The notes beneath the pieces were generated by a model. It worked only from the letters and a program-made list of their open reading frames with translations, was not told the origin of the DNA and searched no databases. A stretch of DNA of 64,000 bases from positions 1 to 64,000 of the forward strand of contig CAZYHC010000011.1 of NCBI GenBank assembly GCA_964646625.1, read 5' to 3'. Below are positions 50,064 through 59,263 of the stretch, piece by piece. This DNA comes from DAOULT01 sp964646625 (GTDB taxonomy: Bacteria; Chloroflexota; Anaerolineae; CAZYHC01). The translations under genes and the position numbers were made by a program. Position 1 is the first letter of the stretch; the number at the start of each line of letters is the position of its first letter.

Positions 50064-50984
50064 CTAATAGATCCGCTGCTCGGCCCGCAGTTTATCCAAC
50101 ACCTGCTGGAGGTCGGGCGGCAGGGCCGCCTGTAGCTCCAGGTATTGGTCGTCGGAGGGGCGGCGAAAACCCAGGTATGAGGCGTGAAGGAACTGGCGAG
50201 GGATTTTGAGGCGTTGTTTGCGGAAGCCGTACACGGCATCCCCGACCAGGGGATGGCCGATGAAAGCCAGGTGCACACGAACCTGATGGGTGCGTCCCGT
50301 TTTGGGTTCGGCCTCCAGCAGAGTGTGGTCGGCGAAGTATTCCACCACCCGGTAGGTGGTGTAGGCCGCTCGCCCCTCTCTGACCACGCCCATCCGTTTG
50401 CGCTGTCTTCTGCTGCGGCCGATGGGGGCCTCGATCGCTCCCTGCCGGGTCGTAAGGTGGCCTTCCACCAGGGCCAGGTATATCTTTTTGACCTCTCGCC
50501 GCTTGAACTGGTCTTGCAGGTAAAGGCGGCTGTGCTCGTTTTTAGCCACGATGATCAGGCCCGAGGTATCCTTGTCCAGGCGATGGACGATGCCTGCTCG
50601 TTCATCGTGGTCCTGGTCGGCCAGAGCGGGACAATGGGCCAGCAGGGCGTTAACCAGGGTCCCGGCCTGATGACCATAGGCTGGATGAACGACCATGCCC
50701 GCGGGCTTGTTGACCACGATGAGGTCATCGTCCTCGTAAACTATATCCAGGGGCACGGGTTCGGGGCGCACCACCGCCGGCTCGACGACCGGAACGCGGA
50801 CCAGAATAGCGTCCCCGGTCTGGACTCTGTAGCTGGCCTTGAGCAGTTCAGCGTTAACGGTGACTCGACCGTCCTTGAGCAATTTTTGGACCGCGGCGCG
50901 AGATAGAGTGGGGACCTCTTGGGCGATGTACTTATCCAGGCGCTGACCACTCTCCGTCACCCAAAGCTCTATAAGCTCTTCCAT
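50064..50984 (-). CDS. RluD-family pseudouridine synthase
   Basis: This 306-residue protein has an S4 domain (LSRAAVQKLLKDGRVTVNAE) and a pseudouridine synthase domain with catalytic Asp in the motif GIVHRLDKDTSGLIIVAKN, then RTHQVRVHLAFIGHPLVGDAVYG. It modifies uridines in 23S rRNA; RluD, RluC and RluA types cannot be separated with certainty. It normally lies next to lspA in this gene order; here a PAS gene lies between. No strong ribosome site precedes ATG 50984. Confidence 0.9.
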   Translation of the reverse strand: MEELIELWVTESGQRLDKYIAQEVPTLSRAAVQKLLKDGRVTVNAELLKASYRVQTGDAILVRVPVVEPAVVRPEPVPLDIVYEDDDLIVVNKPAGMVVHPAYGHQAGTLVNALLAHCPALADQDHDERAGIVHRLDKDTSGLIIVAKNEHSRLYLQDQFKRREVKKIYLALVEGHLTTRQGAIEAPIGRSRRQRKRMGVVREGRAAYTTYRVVEYFADHTLLEAEPKTGRTHQVRVHLAFIGHPLVGDAVYGFRKQRLKIPRQFLHASYLGFRRPSDDQYLELQAALPPDLQQVLDKLRAEQRIY

Positions 50985-51008
50985 GTTACCAGGTAATTTT
51001 GCTGTCGT

Positions 51009-52028
51009 CTACTCATCATCCCTCAAAAAGTCTGGATAAAGCTCCTGTGCGCATTCAGGACAGATGCCGTGACTAATCCGAATGTGGTGGTCTAGCATGT
51101 AGGCTTCGATTGGGTGCCAATGGTCCTTCTCGTAGCGTATCTTTTTGCAGGAAGCGCACATGGTAATGAAGGCGTTCGTTTCGACTTCGGCAGGTTGTGT
51201 TCGCTCCGTCTCCGCCTGCCTGCGCTGGGTGATGTCACGGCCGATGGCGATGGACCCCATCATCACTCCCCTCTCGTCCACCAGGTTGCGGGAGTTCCAC
51301 GATATGATCCTGGTTTGGCCGTCCTTGCACCGGATGGTCGTCTCGGTATCCTCTCTCTCGGCGAATGTGGTGACTCTCTCTATAATTTCGTTGCGATACT
51401 CCTCGTCCGGATAGAGCCATTCCCAAATCTTATCGTGCCCCACCACCTCGTGGCGTGAGTAGCCGCTGATCTCCTCCGCGGCTTTGTTCCAGACCAGGAC
51501 GTTGGCCTTCTCGTCAAGCACGTCGATCCATACATTGGCATTATCGATGATGCTTTCCCGGAACTGGCTGAGCTTGCGGATCGCCTCCTCCGCCCGCTTG
51601 CGCTCGGTGATGTCCGTCACCACTCCCTGAAACCCCACGAGGCGGTCTCCCATAAAGACCGGCCGGCCGGAAACGCGCACCCAGCGGATTTCGCCAGACT
51701 TGGTCACATACCGATACTCACTTGGTTCTTCGATATGGTCAGAAGCAATGCTTCGCTGAAGAGCCTCTATCATAAGTGGCAGGTCTTCCTGGTGGATGAG
51801 TTCGGTTAAAGATCGACCGATGAGGTCTGATGGAATATAGCCGCTGAGCGATTCTATAGCGGGGCTGACGTAGGTTAACACCCCGTCTTTATCGACCGTG
51901 TAGACCACATCGCTTATGTTTTCTACCAGGTGGCGATACTTCTTCTCCGATTCCAGTTCAGCAATCCGCTGGCGCATTTCCACCAATTCATTTATGAGTT
52001 GCTGTTTTGTCTTGTCTTCATCTCTCAT
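51009..52028 (-). CDS. Two-PAS-domain signalling protein with Cys4 C-terminus
   Basis: This 339-residue protein has a short coiled coil, PAS 1 (about 34-145: YRHLVENISDVVYTVDKDGV, VVTDITERKRAEE), PAS 2 (about 150-275: NANVWIDVLDEKANVLVWN, GSIAIGRDITQRRQAE) and a C-terminal CxxC pair (CASCKKIRYEKDHWHPIEAY and HGICPECAQELYPDF), a motif found at the end of many signalling proteins. It lacks kinase, cyclase and HTH domains. It probably signals through interaction. Ribosome site AGGAGA is 6 nt upstream. Confidence 0.85.
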   Translation of the reverse strand: MRDEDKTKQQLINELVEMRQRIAELESEKKYRHLVENISDVVYTVDKDGVLTYVSPAIESLSGYIPSDLIGRSLTELIHQEDLPLMIEALQRSIASDHIEEPSEYRYVTKSGEIRWVRVSGRPVFMGDRLVGFQGVVTDITERKRAEEAIRKLSQFRESIIDNANVWIDVLDEKANVLVWNKAAEEISGYSRHEVVGHDKIWEWLYPDEEYRNEIIERVTTFAEREDTETTIRCKDGQTRIISWNSRNLVDERGVMMGSIAIGRDITQRRQAETERTQPAEVETNAFITMCASCKKIRYEKDHWHPIEAYMLDHHIRISHGICPECAQELYPDFLRDDE

Positions 52029-52142
52029 AATTGGTCTCCTAAAAACAGATAAGGCAGGCCCGCCTCAGCCTGCCAGCCAGGAGGACACGATTGTTTATGG
52101 AGGCCCCGCGGGGATTTGGGCTGGACAGCCCCGTCCAGGTAT

Positions 52143-52167
52143 AAAAATAACCGAGGTCGCCCTCGGT
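52143..52167 (-). terminator. Terminator of lspA operon
   Basis: On the minus strand ACCGAGG and CCTCGGT (52167-52150) flank a four-base loop and run into TATTTTTAT. It separates the traR-lspA unit from the PAS-rluD unit. Confidence 0.7.
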
Positions 52168-52238
52168 GTGAAACAGGGAGGCTGAATTTTACGTTAGTGC
52201 CAGGGGTACTGCCAGAGGATTGCCACCCAGAGACTTAA

Positions 52239-52613
52239 TTATGCGTTTTCCTGGTCAAGGGATTCCTCGGTCACTGAGGATAACAGGCCAGCGACCCGTT
52301 CTCGCCCCCACCGTCTGATCTCCACCGATTGCTGCTCAGGCTGCGCTTTTTTGCGCTGACTCAGGTTATATTTGGCTTCGACTTTGCGCAACAAAAGACT
52401 TCGGCTTCTGTTCTCCCCCCTCTTGGCCTCATCCAGCCCCGCAAGCCGGACTTTAATCCATTGGGCGAACCCTTTTCGGTATTTAGCGGTGCTCGTCTGC
52501 ATCCTGCTTCGCTGACGACGGTAGTAGTTAGCGGCTCTATGCAGCAGGGCGCTGCGTTCTCCGTTCATCTTCCTTGCGCCTTGCTGATCGGCTTCGCTCT
52601 CTTTGCCCGCCAT
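52239..52613 (-). CDS. Small basic protein after lspA, uncertain
   Basis: This 124-residue frame begins 4 nt after the lspA stop and has GGGAG about 10 nt upstream. It is Arg-, Lys- and Gln-rich (ANYYRRQRSRMQTSTAKYRK, VEAKYNLSQRKKAQPEQQSV) and not recognised. Codon use looks normal. Its position in the operon supports it; the lack of a family makes it uncertain. Confidence 0.4.
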   Translation of the reverse strand: MAGKESEADQQGARKMNGERSALLHRAANYYRRQRSRMQTSTAKYRKGFAQWIKVRLAGLDEAKRGENRSRSLLLRKVEAKYNLSQRKKAQPEQQSVEIRRWGRERVAGLLSSVTEESLDQENA

Positions 52614-52617
52614 CCAG

Positions 52618-53244
52618 TTATTCTCCCTCGTTCTCGCTCTCCGCGCTTCGATCCAGCAATAGATAGTAGGCCAGGATAGCCACGCCCAACACGATGGCGC
52701 TATCGGCCAGGTTGAAGACGGGCCAGATCTTAAAATCGAGGAAATCGACAACATGGGCGTAGCGAAACCGTTCTATCAGGCGGCCCTCAGCGAGCAGAAC
52801 GGAGCGGAGCCGATCCACCAGATTCCCTAAAGCTCCTCCCAATTGCAGCCCCAGACTGATGGTGATCAACCACTGGTTCTGCGGCAGGTGGCGATGATAG
52901 ACCAGAATGGCTACTACCACAATGATGGCGATGATAACGAAAACGAGACTCTTTTCAGGCAACAAACCGAAGGCCGCTCCCGTGTTAGTCACGTAGGTGA
53001 TGCTCACCCAGTTTTTCAGAGAAACGATGGGATTCCAGGATTCTCCTGGTTGCAAGTTGGTCGAGACCAGATATTTGCTGATCTGATCGATAGCCAGGGT
53101 GAGGGCGGCTACAACCGGCAGGACGGCCTTTTTCCATTTACCTGTATCAGTTTGGTCTGCGGACGATCTCACTCCCTCGTTCTCCACCCCTGCTCGAAGC
53201 GGACCACTTTGGTGCGGTGTCGTGGGACGGGGGATAACGTCCAT
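52618..53244 (-). CDS. lspA: Lipoprotein signal peptidase LspA
   Basis: This 208-residue protein has four membrane segments (e.g. AVLPVVAALTLAIDQISKYLV, in part LPVVAALTLAIDQISKYL; LVFVIIAIIVVVAILVYHR). The signatures are ITYVTNTGAAFGL, GGALGNLVDRL (catalytic Asp), HVVDFLDF and PVFNLADSAI (second catalytic Asp). It cleaves prolipoproteins in the membrane after Lgt. The N-terminal 35 residues are an extra charged segment. ATG 53244 follows the traR stop by 2 nt; GTG 53274 is an alternative. Confidence 0.93.
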   Translation of the reverse strand: MDVIPRPTTPHQSGPLRAGVENEGVRSSADQTDTGKWKKAVLPVVAALTLAIDQISKYLVSTNLQPGESWNPIVSLKNWVSITYVTNTGAAFGLLPEKSLVFVIIAIIVVVAILVYHRHLPQNQWLITISLGLQLGGALGNLVDRLRSVLLAEGRLIERFRYAHVVDFLDFKIWPVFNLADSAIVLGVAILAYYLLLDRSAESENEGE

Positions 53245-53246
53245 CA

Positions 53247-53597
53247 CTATTTTCTCTCCTGTCGTTGCTGGCACTCAAAGCACAGATTGGCATAAGGAAT
53301 AACCTTCAAACGGGCCGGATCGATGTTCTGTCCACACCGTTCGCATAATCCGTAAGTGTCCTGGTCGAACCTTTCCAGGGCGTTTTCTACCTGCTCCAGA
53401 AGGTGCTCCAGGTTCCTGCGCAGCGCCAGGTCCTTGGCCTGCTCAAAAGCTTCGGTCGCGTCATCGGCCATGTGATTACCATAGCCCAGGTTTTCCCGTT
53501 GGGCGGTACCCAACTGGCCGATCTCTACTCGCAAGCGGTCGCGCTCTTCTTCTAGCCGCGCCTTGAACACGTCTTCTTTTAGACTCTTACCAGCCAT
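53247..53597 (-). CDS. TraR/DksA-type zinc-finger protein
   Basis: This 116-residue protein is a coiled coil with a C-terminal zinc finger: YGLCERCGQNIDPARLKVIP, then NLCFECQQRQERK. The CxxC-x17-CxxC pattern is that of the DksA/TraR family, which modulates RNA polymerase through its secondary channel. The acidic tip residues of DksA are not clear here. It lies upstream of lspA and overlaps it closely, as in many Chloroflexota. Confidence 0.85.
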   Translation of the reverse strand: MAGKSLKEDVFKARLEEERDRLRVEIGQLGTAQRENLGYGNHMADDATEAFEQAKDLALRRNLEHLLEQVENALERFDQDTYGLCERCGQNIDPARLKVIPYANLCFECQQRQERK

Positions 53598-53819
53598 CCT
53601 CCATACCTCCCGGGATTACCAGGCTTGAGCTGCTATGGGGAGGCCCTCGGTGAGCCGGTCGAAGGCATTAGCTTCATTAGCTACAAGCGTGTAACCCTTA
53701 ACATAATATTGGAAGGCCGCCCCGTGGCTCAGGTGGTTCTTATTGTACTCCATTACAGATAAAAAGGCAAGTTGAAAGGAGAGCATTTAGCGGGCGCGTG
53801 GCCGACGGTTAATGGTCGT

Positions 53820-56800
53820 TTAGCCTACGGACACCAGACCCAGGCTGACCTCTTCGTCCCCGATCACCGCGGTGACTTGCCGGGCCTCGGCCGGCGCGGG
53901 CTCATCGGTCAGCGCGGTGGATAGGGTCTCCTGCTTAATGTATTCTCCGTACGTGGCTAACACCTGTTGCAGGAGTGGGCCGGCCTGATAGTAAGTGATG
54001 ATCTCTTCCTCGATACGGAAATCGGCCTCTTTGCGCAAGGTCTGAATACGGCGCACCAGTTCACGGGCCAGTCCTTCTTGTCGCAACTCTTCGCTGAGGG
54101 TGGTGCTGACCCCCACCAGGTAGCCGGCCTCTTCGGCTACGGCATAGCCTTCTTTGGCCTGTAGACGCACCTCCAGTTCCTCGGGCAGCAGGGTCACCCG
54201 CTGGCCGGCCACGTCTAACTCTGCCTGTCCTTCGCTCGTCAGGCGGTGGACCAGGTCGGCGGCCTCCACAGCGGCCACCGCCTCGCGAATACGAGGGAAG
54301 AGGGGGCCATATTTCTTACCCAGCAGGCCGGGCACGGGACTGACCTGGTACTGGGCTACCTGGCCCACCTCGGAGATGAACGCCACCTCTTTAACGTTCA
54401 GCTCGTCCAGCACCTGCTCCTCCAGGCGGCGCAGGCTGTTTTCTTCGTCCTCGTTTCGGGTCTTGATCAGGGCCTGGGCCAGGGGTTGGCGCACCTTGAG
54501 GCCGGCCCGGTTGCGGGCTCCGTGCCCCAGGCTGACCACCCGCATCACCAGCCGGGTGTCATCCATCAACTGCTGGTCGATCAGGCCGTGTTCGGCGGTG
54601 GGGAAATCGCAGTAGTGGACGCTTGCCGGGGCGGTTTCATCGACGCTCTTCACCAGATTGCGATAGATTTCCTCGGCGATGAAAGGGGCGAAAGGAGCCA
54701 GCAGTTTGGCCAGGGTGACCAGACAATCGTAGAGGGTCAGATAGGCGGCCGCTTTATCCTGGTCTTGTTCGCTCTTCCAGAAGCGGCGGCGGGAACGACG
54801 CACGTACCAGTTGCTAAGGTCCTCCACAAAGTCGGCGATGGGACGCGCTGCGCCGGTCACGTCGTAGCGGTCCAGCCCTTTATCGACGCGATCGATCAGG
54901 AGGTTAAGCTCGGACAGAATCCAGCGGTCCAGCGGCGAACGTTCAGCCGCCGCCATACTATGTTGGGTGGGATCGAAGCCGTCGATGTTGGCGTAGGTGA
55001 CGAAGAAAGAGTAGGTGTTCCACAGGGTCAGCAGGAATTTCCTGACCACCTCGCCCACCAGATCGGCGGAGAAACGGCGGTCGCTGCCCGGTGGGGTGGC
55101 AGTGAAAAGGTACCAGCGCAGCGCATCGGCCCCGTGAGCCTCGATGACCTCCCAGGGATCGACCACGTTGCCCCGTGATTTGCTCATCTTGTAGCCCTCG
55201 GCGTCCAGGATCAGGCCCAAACAGATGCAGTTCAGGAAACACGGCTCGTCGAAAAGCAAAGTGGAGATGGCGTGTTGGCTGTAGAACCAGCCTCTGGTCT
55301 GATCGACGGCCTCACAGATATAATCGGCCGGGAATTGCGACTTGAAGACCTCCTGATTCTCAAAGGGATAGTGCCACTGGGCCACAGGCATCGCTCCCGA
55401 ATCGAACCAACAATCGATGACCTCCGGCACACGATGCATCGTGCCCTGGCATTGGGGGCAGGGGTAAGTCACCTCGTCGATGTAGGGCCGGTGCAGGTCC
55501 AGCCCGTCCAGGGCCGCCGCCCAATCTTCCCTGACCTTATCCTTTAGCTCCTCTACCCCGCCAATGCACTCCTGATAGCCACACCCACATTCCCAGACGG
55601 GCAGGGGCGTGCCCCAGTAACGTTCTCGTCCCAGGGCCCAATCGATGTTGGTTTCCAGCCAGTTGCCGAAGCGGCCAAGTTTGATGTGTTCGGGATACCA
55701 GTTAATCTTCTCGTTGTTGGCCAGTAAGTTCTGACGCAGGCGGGTGGTCTCGATGAACCACGAAGTCCTGGCGTAGTAGAGTAGCGGGGTATTACAGCGC
55801 CAACAGAAGGGGTAGACGTGCCGATAGGTGGTGACGTGGTACATCAGCCCCCGATCTTGTAGCTCCTCGATGATCAGGGAATCGGCGTCCTTGACGAACA
55901 GCCCGCGCCAGGGAGTGACGGCGTCGATGAACGCGCCCCGCGGATCGACGGTCTGTAACACGGGCAGATCGTACTTTCTGCCCATCTCCAGGTCTTCGCC
56001 GCCGAAAGCCGGAGCCATGTGCACGATGCCTGTGCCCTCGGTGGTGGTCACGAAATCGGCGGTGACCACGTAAGCGTAATCTTTTTCCGTAGGCAGGAAG
56101 GTGTAGAGCGGCTTGAACCTCAGCCCGGCCAGGTCTTTGCCTTTCACGGTTTTCACCACCCGGTAAGGCCCTTTGATCGCCGTATCCGCCAGCTCCTTAG
56201 CCAGGATCAACCGCTCTTTATCTCCCTCTTCGGTCTCCTGCTCGACGGTGACGTATTCGACCTCTGGATGGACGGCCAGGGCCACGTCGCCGGGCAGCGT
56301 CCAGGGCGTGGTGGTCCACACCAGGAAATAGGTGCCCGCTTCGTCGCGCAGGGGGAAACGAATGTAGATGGATGGGTCGTCGGTCTCCTCGTAGCCCAGA
56401 GCCACCTCGTGGTCAGAAAGAGGCGTACCACAGCGAGAACAGTAAGGCACCACCTTGTAATCCTGGTAGATCAGACCCTTTTCCCACAACTGCTTGAGGA
56501 TCCACCACACCGACTCGATGTAGCCGTTAGTTAAAGTGACGTAGGCGTTTTCCATGTCGATCCAGAAGCCGATGCGGTCGGTCAGGTCCTCCCACTCCCT
56601 GACGTAGCGGAAGACGCTTTCCTTGCACTTCTGGTTGAATTCGGCTATGCCGTAGTCCTCGATGGCCTGCTTGCCGGAAAAGCCCAACGCCTTCTCGATC
56701 TCCAGCTCCACGGGCAGGCCGTGGGTGTCCCAGCCGCCTTTGCGCAGGGCGTGGTACCCTTTCATGGTCTTGTAGCGGGGGAAGAGGTCCTTGAAAATGC

Positions 56801-56984
56801 GGGCCAATACGTGATGGGTGCCGGGCAGCCCGTTGGCCGTCGGCGGCCCCTCGTAGAAGACGTAGGAGGGACCACCCTCCCGTCGCGCCACGCTCTTTTT
56901 GAAGGTGTCGTTCTCCTTCCAGTATTTCAAGACCTCTTCTTCCATTTGGGGCAAACTGACTTTGCCGGGTACTTCTTTGAACAT
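53820..56984 (-). CDS. ileS: Isoleucyl-tRNA synthetase
   Basis: This 1054-residue protein is a class Ia synthetase. The HIGH-type motif is in YEGPPTANGLPGTHHVLARI, with the KMSKS motif YKMSKSRGNVVDPWEVIEA. The CP1 editing domain contains FLVWTTTPWTLPGDVALAVH, and zinc ligands lie in CSRCG and FCWRCNTP. The sequence around HIGH is of the IleRS2-like (mupirocin-tolerant) type. It charges tRNA-Ile and edits valine. ATG 56984 has AAGGAGG 4 nt upstream. A T-box leader with an Ile-type specifier lies two genes upstream. Confidence 0.97.
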   Translation of the reverse strand: MFKEVPGKVSLPQMEEEVLKYWKENDTFKKSVARREGGPSYVFYEGPPTANGLPGTHHVLARIFKDLFPRYKTMKGYHALRKGGWDTHGLPVELEIEKALGFSGKQAIEDYGIAEFNQKCKESVFRYVREWEDLTDRIGFWIDMENAYVTLTNGYIESVWWILKQLWEKGLIYQDYKVVPYCSRCGTPLSDHEVALGYEETDDPSIYIRFPLRDEAGTYFLVWTTTPWTLPGDVALAVHPEVEYVTVEQETEEGDKERLILAKELADTAIKGPYRVVKTVKGKDLAGLRFKPLYTFLPTEKDYAYVVTADFVTTTEGTGIVHMAPAFGGEDLEMGRKYDLPVLQTVDPRGAFIDAVTPWRGLFVKDADSLIIEELQDRGLMYHVTTYRHVYPFCWRCNTPLLYYARTSWFIETTRLRQNLLANNEKINWYPEHIKLGRFGNWLETNIDWALGRERYWGTPLPVWECGCGYQECIGGVEELKDKVREDWAAALDGLDLHRPYIDEVTYPCPQCQGTMHRVPEVIDCWFDSGAMPVAQWHYPFENQEVFKSQFPADYICEAVDQTRGWFYSQHAISTLLFDEPCFLNCICLGLILDAEGYKMSKSRGNVVDPWEVIEAHGADALRWYLFTATPPGSDRRFSADLVGEVVRKFLLTLWNTYSFFVTYANIDGFDPTQHSMAAAERSPLDRWILSELNLLIDRVDKGLDRYDVTGAARPIADFVEDLSNWYVRRSRRRFWKSEQDQDKAAAYLTLYDCLVTLAKLLAPFAPFIAEEIYRNLVKSVDETAPASVHYCDFPTAEHGLIDQQLMDDTRLVMRVVSLGHGARNRAGLKVRQPLAQALIKTRNEDEENSLRRLEEQVLDELNVKEVAFISEVGQVAQYQVSPVPGLLGKKYGPLFPRIREAVAAVEAADLVHRLTSEGQAELDVAGQRVTLLPEELEVRLQAKEGYAVAEEAGYLVGVSTTLSEELRQEGLARELVRRIQTLRKEADFRIEEEIITYYQAGPLLQQVLATYGEYIKQETLSTALTDEPAPAEARQVTAVIGDEEVSLGLVSVG

Positions 56985-57007
56985 GAGTCCTCCTTAAAAA
57001 TCTATAA

Positions 57008-57808
57008 TTACCCTTGCCAGGGTGTTGCCTCTTCCCACATTTGCTCACATGCTTTACGAAACACTTCATACCAACGTGGGTTATTAGTCGCTGTAAGTTC
57101 AAAATGACTGTAGGACGTTACATCGCTCTTATAAGGAGAGAGTTCCACTCTGATTTTACCATTAGACTGTTCGCCATCAACCATGAGCAAAATCAATTCG
57201 GGAATGTAGTTTATGAGCCTGATTTCTAATTTATTATTATAAATATTCTTAAAACCCTTCAATCTATTTAATGAACCTATTGAATCGAAACTGCAAATTG
57301 CAAAGGAAACTCCCATGTTATTTTGTAAGTTTTCAACCCCAAAAATCTCTGGATTTACTAGAATAAATCTTAAATTGCATCCTTTTCCCATTATCTCCTT
57401 CCAAAAATCTTGATATTGAGAAACCGCACTCAATAAAGTACGTCCAGCTAAAAATACTTCCCTTGCCTGCCCTATGTAGCTGTCTAATCGTGGCATGTCT
57501 GTTCTATCTCTAAGAACAAGCCCCGATGGAACTGCTAAGCTCTTTATTCCGCTTGCAATCTCTTCTTCCAGCTTCTCCATTCTATCAAGGCGTTCTGGAT
57601 ATTCCAAAGTCTGGTAGTTGCTTATCAGTTGAGCAGCGGCTAAGCCACCTAAAATAGCCACGATGCTCATTAAAACCAGGTTGGTATCGCCTCCCCGTAT
57701 CCCTATAACTGCCAGAATGACGCCGATAACCAGGGTGATAACTGTAAGCGCATTGTCAGACTTGCGTAAGAATTGCCATGCCTTTTCCCACCATTTCTGC
57801 TGATTCAT
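57008..57808 (-). CDS. AT-rich two-TM protein of unknown function between alaX and ileS
   Basis: This 266-residue protein has two N-terminal membrane segments (ALTVITLVIGVILAVIGI and LVLMSIVAILGGLAAAQLI), a short coiled coil, and a cytoplasmic domain with YIGQAREVFLAGRTLLSAVSQ, CNLRFILVNPEIFG and ELTATNNPRWYEVFRKACEQ. It resembles phospholipase-D-like regulator domains but HKD motifs are absent. Base composition is far more AT-rich than neighbours (parts near 57240 are about 30% GC), suggesting horizontal acquisition. GGAGGT lies 8 nt before ATG. Confidence 0.7.
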   Translation of the reverse strand: MNQQKWWEKAWQFLRKSDNALTVITLVIGVILAVIGIRGGDTNLVLMSIVAILGGLAAAQLISNYQTLEYPERLDRMEKLEEEIASGIKSLAVPSGLVLRDRTDMPRLDSYIGQAREVFLAGRTLLSAVSQYQDFWKEIMGKGCNLRFILVNPEIFGVENLQNNMGVSFAICSFDSIGSLNRLKGFKNIYNNKLEIRLINYIPELILLMVDGEQSNGKIRVELSPYKSDVTSYSHFELTATNNPRWYEVFRKACEQMWEEATPWQG

Positions 57809-57999
57809 CTGTTTGAACCTCCGGTAGATTCAAGCGAGTGGCTTTGCCCACGACTTTGGAATCGCGGAGAGCGTGGAAAAACGGAATACGCGGAAGGCCA
57901 CAGGCTGCAACTCGGGGGCTGTCCGCTATTTGCGTTTTGAAAATCTCTTTCCGCGATCTCCAGTCCTCCGTGTCCTTCGCGATTCGAAGGCTGCATGAA

Positions 58000-58710
58000 C
58001 TACGCCTCCAGCGCAATCCTCAGCCGCTTGTTGATCTTCCCTTTGCTTTCGTGGCCCACCACCTTGATCGTGCCCACCTCTTTGGTGTTGGCTACGTGGG
58101 TGCCGCCGTCGGCCTGGAGGTCCAATCCTTCGATCTCCACCACCCGCACCTCCTTGATGCTCTCCGGCAGGAGGTTGATCTTGGTGCGGATCAGGTCGGG
58201 AATCTGGAAGGCTTCCTCACGGGGCAGGATGTACATTTTAACCGGGCGGCCTGCTTCCACCTCCTGGTTGATCTTCTTTTCCACCTCCTCGGCGAAATCG
58301 ACGCTCATGTGTTCCAGCTCGAAGTCCATGCGGCCTTGCAGGGGCTTCATATCGCCGCCCGTGACCAGCGCCCCGTAGTCGCGCCAGATGACGCCGCACA
58401 GGACGTGAAAGGCGGTGTGGGTGCGCATCATCTGGTAACGGTGCCCCCACTCGATCCGCCCCACCACTTTTGTGCCTGTCGGTGGTGGATCGCCCTTCAC
58501 CTTGTGCCAGACGGTTTCGCCCCGTTTTTTCAGGCCGCTTAGGGCGTGCTCCACCCCGTCCCAGATCAGGACGCCTTTGTCGGGCACCTGTCCTCCTCCG
58601 CCGGGGAAAAAGGCCGTGCGGTCCAGGGCCAGCCCCAGTTCGCCCGTCTCGGTGACGGTGGCCTCGAACTCCTTGAGATAGCAATCGGTCAGGTATAAAA
58701 GTTCGGTCAT
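58000..58710 (-). CDS. alaX: Alanyl-tRNA editing protein AlaX
   Basis: This 236-residue protein is a stand-alone editing domain: N-terminal AlaRS-like segment DRTAFFPGGGGQVPDKGVL, HxxxH zinc motif RTHTAFHVL, and the late GTHV motif LQADGGTHVANTKEVG. Where many AlaX have Cys before GGTHV, this one has Asp, as in a common subgroup. It hydrolyses mischarged seryl- or glycyl-tRNA-Ala. GAGGAGAGG lies upstream of ATG 58710. A T-box leader precedes it. Confidence 0.9.
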   Translation of the reverse strand: MTELLYLTDCYLKEFEATVTETGELGLALDRTAFFPGGGGQVPDKGVLIWDGVEHALSGLKKRGETVWHKVKGDPPPTGTKVVGRIEWGHRYQMMRTHTAFHVLCGVIWRDYGALVTGGDMKPLQGRMDFELEHMSVDFAEEVEKKINQEVEAGRPVKMYILPREEAFQIPDLIRTKINLLPESIKEVRVVEIEGLDLQADGGTHVANTKEVGTIKVVGHESKGKINKRLRIALEA

Positions 58711-58750
58711 TTCGCCTCTCCTCGTGGAAAAGTATAAGTTTATGGAAGTG

Positions 58751-59032
58751 AAAAGCCCTCATCCACAAGGGACGAGAGCCAATTATCTGTACTCCCGCGG
58801 TACCACCCTTCTTAGCGTTACCGCTCGCTCAACAAGGTACGGGACACGGTCAGGTCCGATACCCCCGTCCCGCTAACGGAGGACGAAACCGGCCAGGTCT
58901 ACTCAACGGCCGTTACTCGCCATTTTTCGGCTGGCAGCTCCGGAGGGATTTTCGGCGGGCTTCTCGCATCCGGCTTCCACCTGTCCCGGACTCTCTGGGC
59001 GATACCCTCCGCCTACTCGTCTCCATCATGGC
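58751..59032 (-). promoter_or_regulatory. T-box riboswitch, probable isoleucine (AUC) specifier
   Basis: The T-box core AAGGGTGGTACCGCGGG lies at 58810-58794, and a terminator (CTCGTCCCTTGTGGATGAGGGC, in part GTCCCTTGTGGATGAGGG then TTTT) ends at 58751. Upstream is stem I, with AGTA in its lower loop, GGCGG pairing CCGCC, and apical AGAGA and GGTGGAAGCC. The 3' side of the specifier loop is GAAAATCC, which places AUC at 58949-58947 after GAA-A. The lower helix GGAG/CTCC encloses it. The RNA would read tRNA-Ile. The first gene is alaX and the Ile synthetase is two genes downstream. Confidence 0.9.
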
Positions 59033-59073
59033 TTTTATAGCCTTTTTATAGTTTATGGTTTTGTGCCACTGTT

Positions 59074-59102
59074 ATTTTACCATGCTGCGGGGGGATTGTC
59101 AA
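59074..59102 (-). promoter_or_regulatory. Strong promoter of T-box transcript
   Basis: On the minus strand TTGACA (59102-59097), a 17-nt spacer and TAAAAT (59079-59074) give a near-consensus promoter. Transcription would start near 59067 and run into the T-box leader. Confidence 0.8.
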
Positions 59103-59123
59103 ACTTACAACTTCCTGGGGGGC

Positions 59124-59263
59124 GTCCCAGATTTTAGGCGAGTCTCTTTTCGCCCGCTCCCAGTCCCCGTCTCGGGGACATATTGGATAGCGTCACGGTG
59201 TTTCACGATCACCGCCCCCGGGGACGGGGGCTGGAGCAATTGTCACCTCCCAAAAATTTGGAC
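59124..59263. repeat. MITE-like dispersed element, copy 3
   Basis: A 140-bp element has ends GTCCCAGATTTTAGGC (59124-59139) and CCAAAAATTTGGAC (59250-59263) in inverted orientation. The interior has CCCCGTCTCGGGG and ACCGCCCCCGGGGACGGGGGC-type palindromes (kept here to 59211-59231). The following 59271-59310 repeats its left end (CTTCCTGGGGTGCGTCCAGG), so a second end lies directly behind. Together with the T-box promoter, this explains the 450-nt gene-free stretch before the glycosylase gene. Confidence 0.7.

Noticed and set aside
58941..58949. An alanine specifier (GCT) in the T-box leader, to match alaX
   Set aside because: GCT lies lower on the 3' side and does not sit after the GAA of the loop; GAA-A-AUC with GGAG/CTCC and GGCGG/CCGCC helices fits better.
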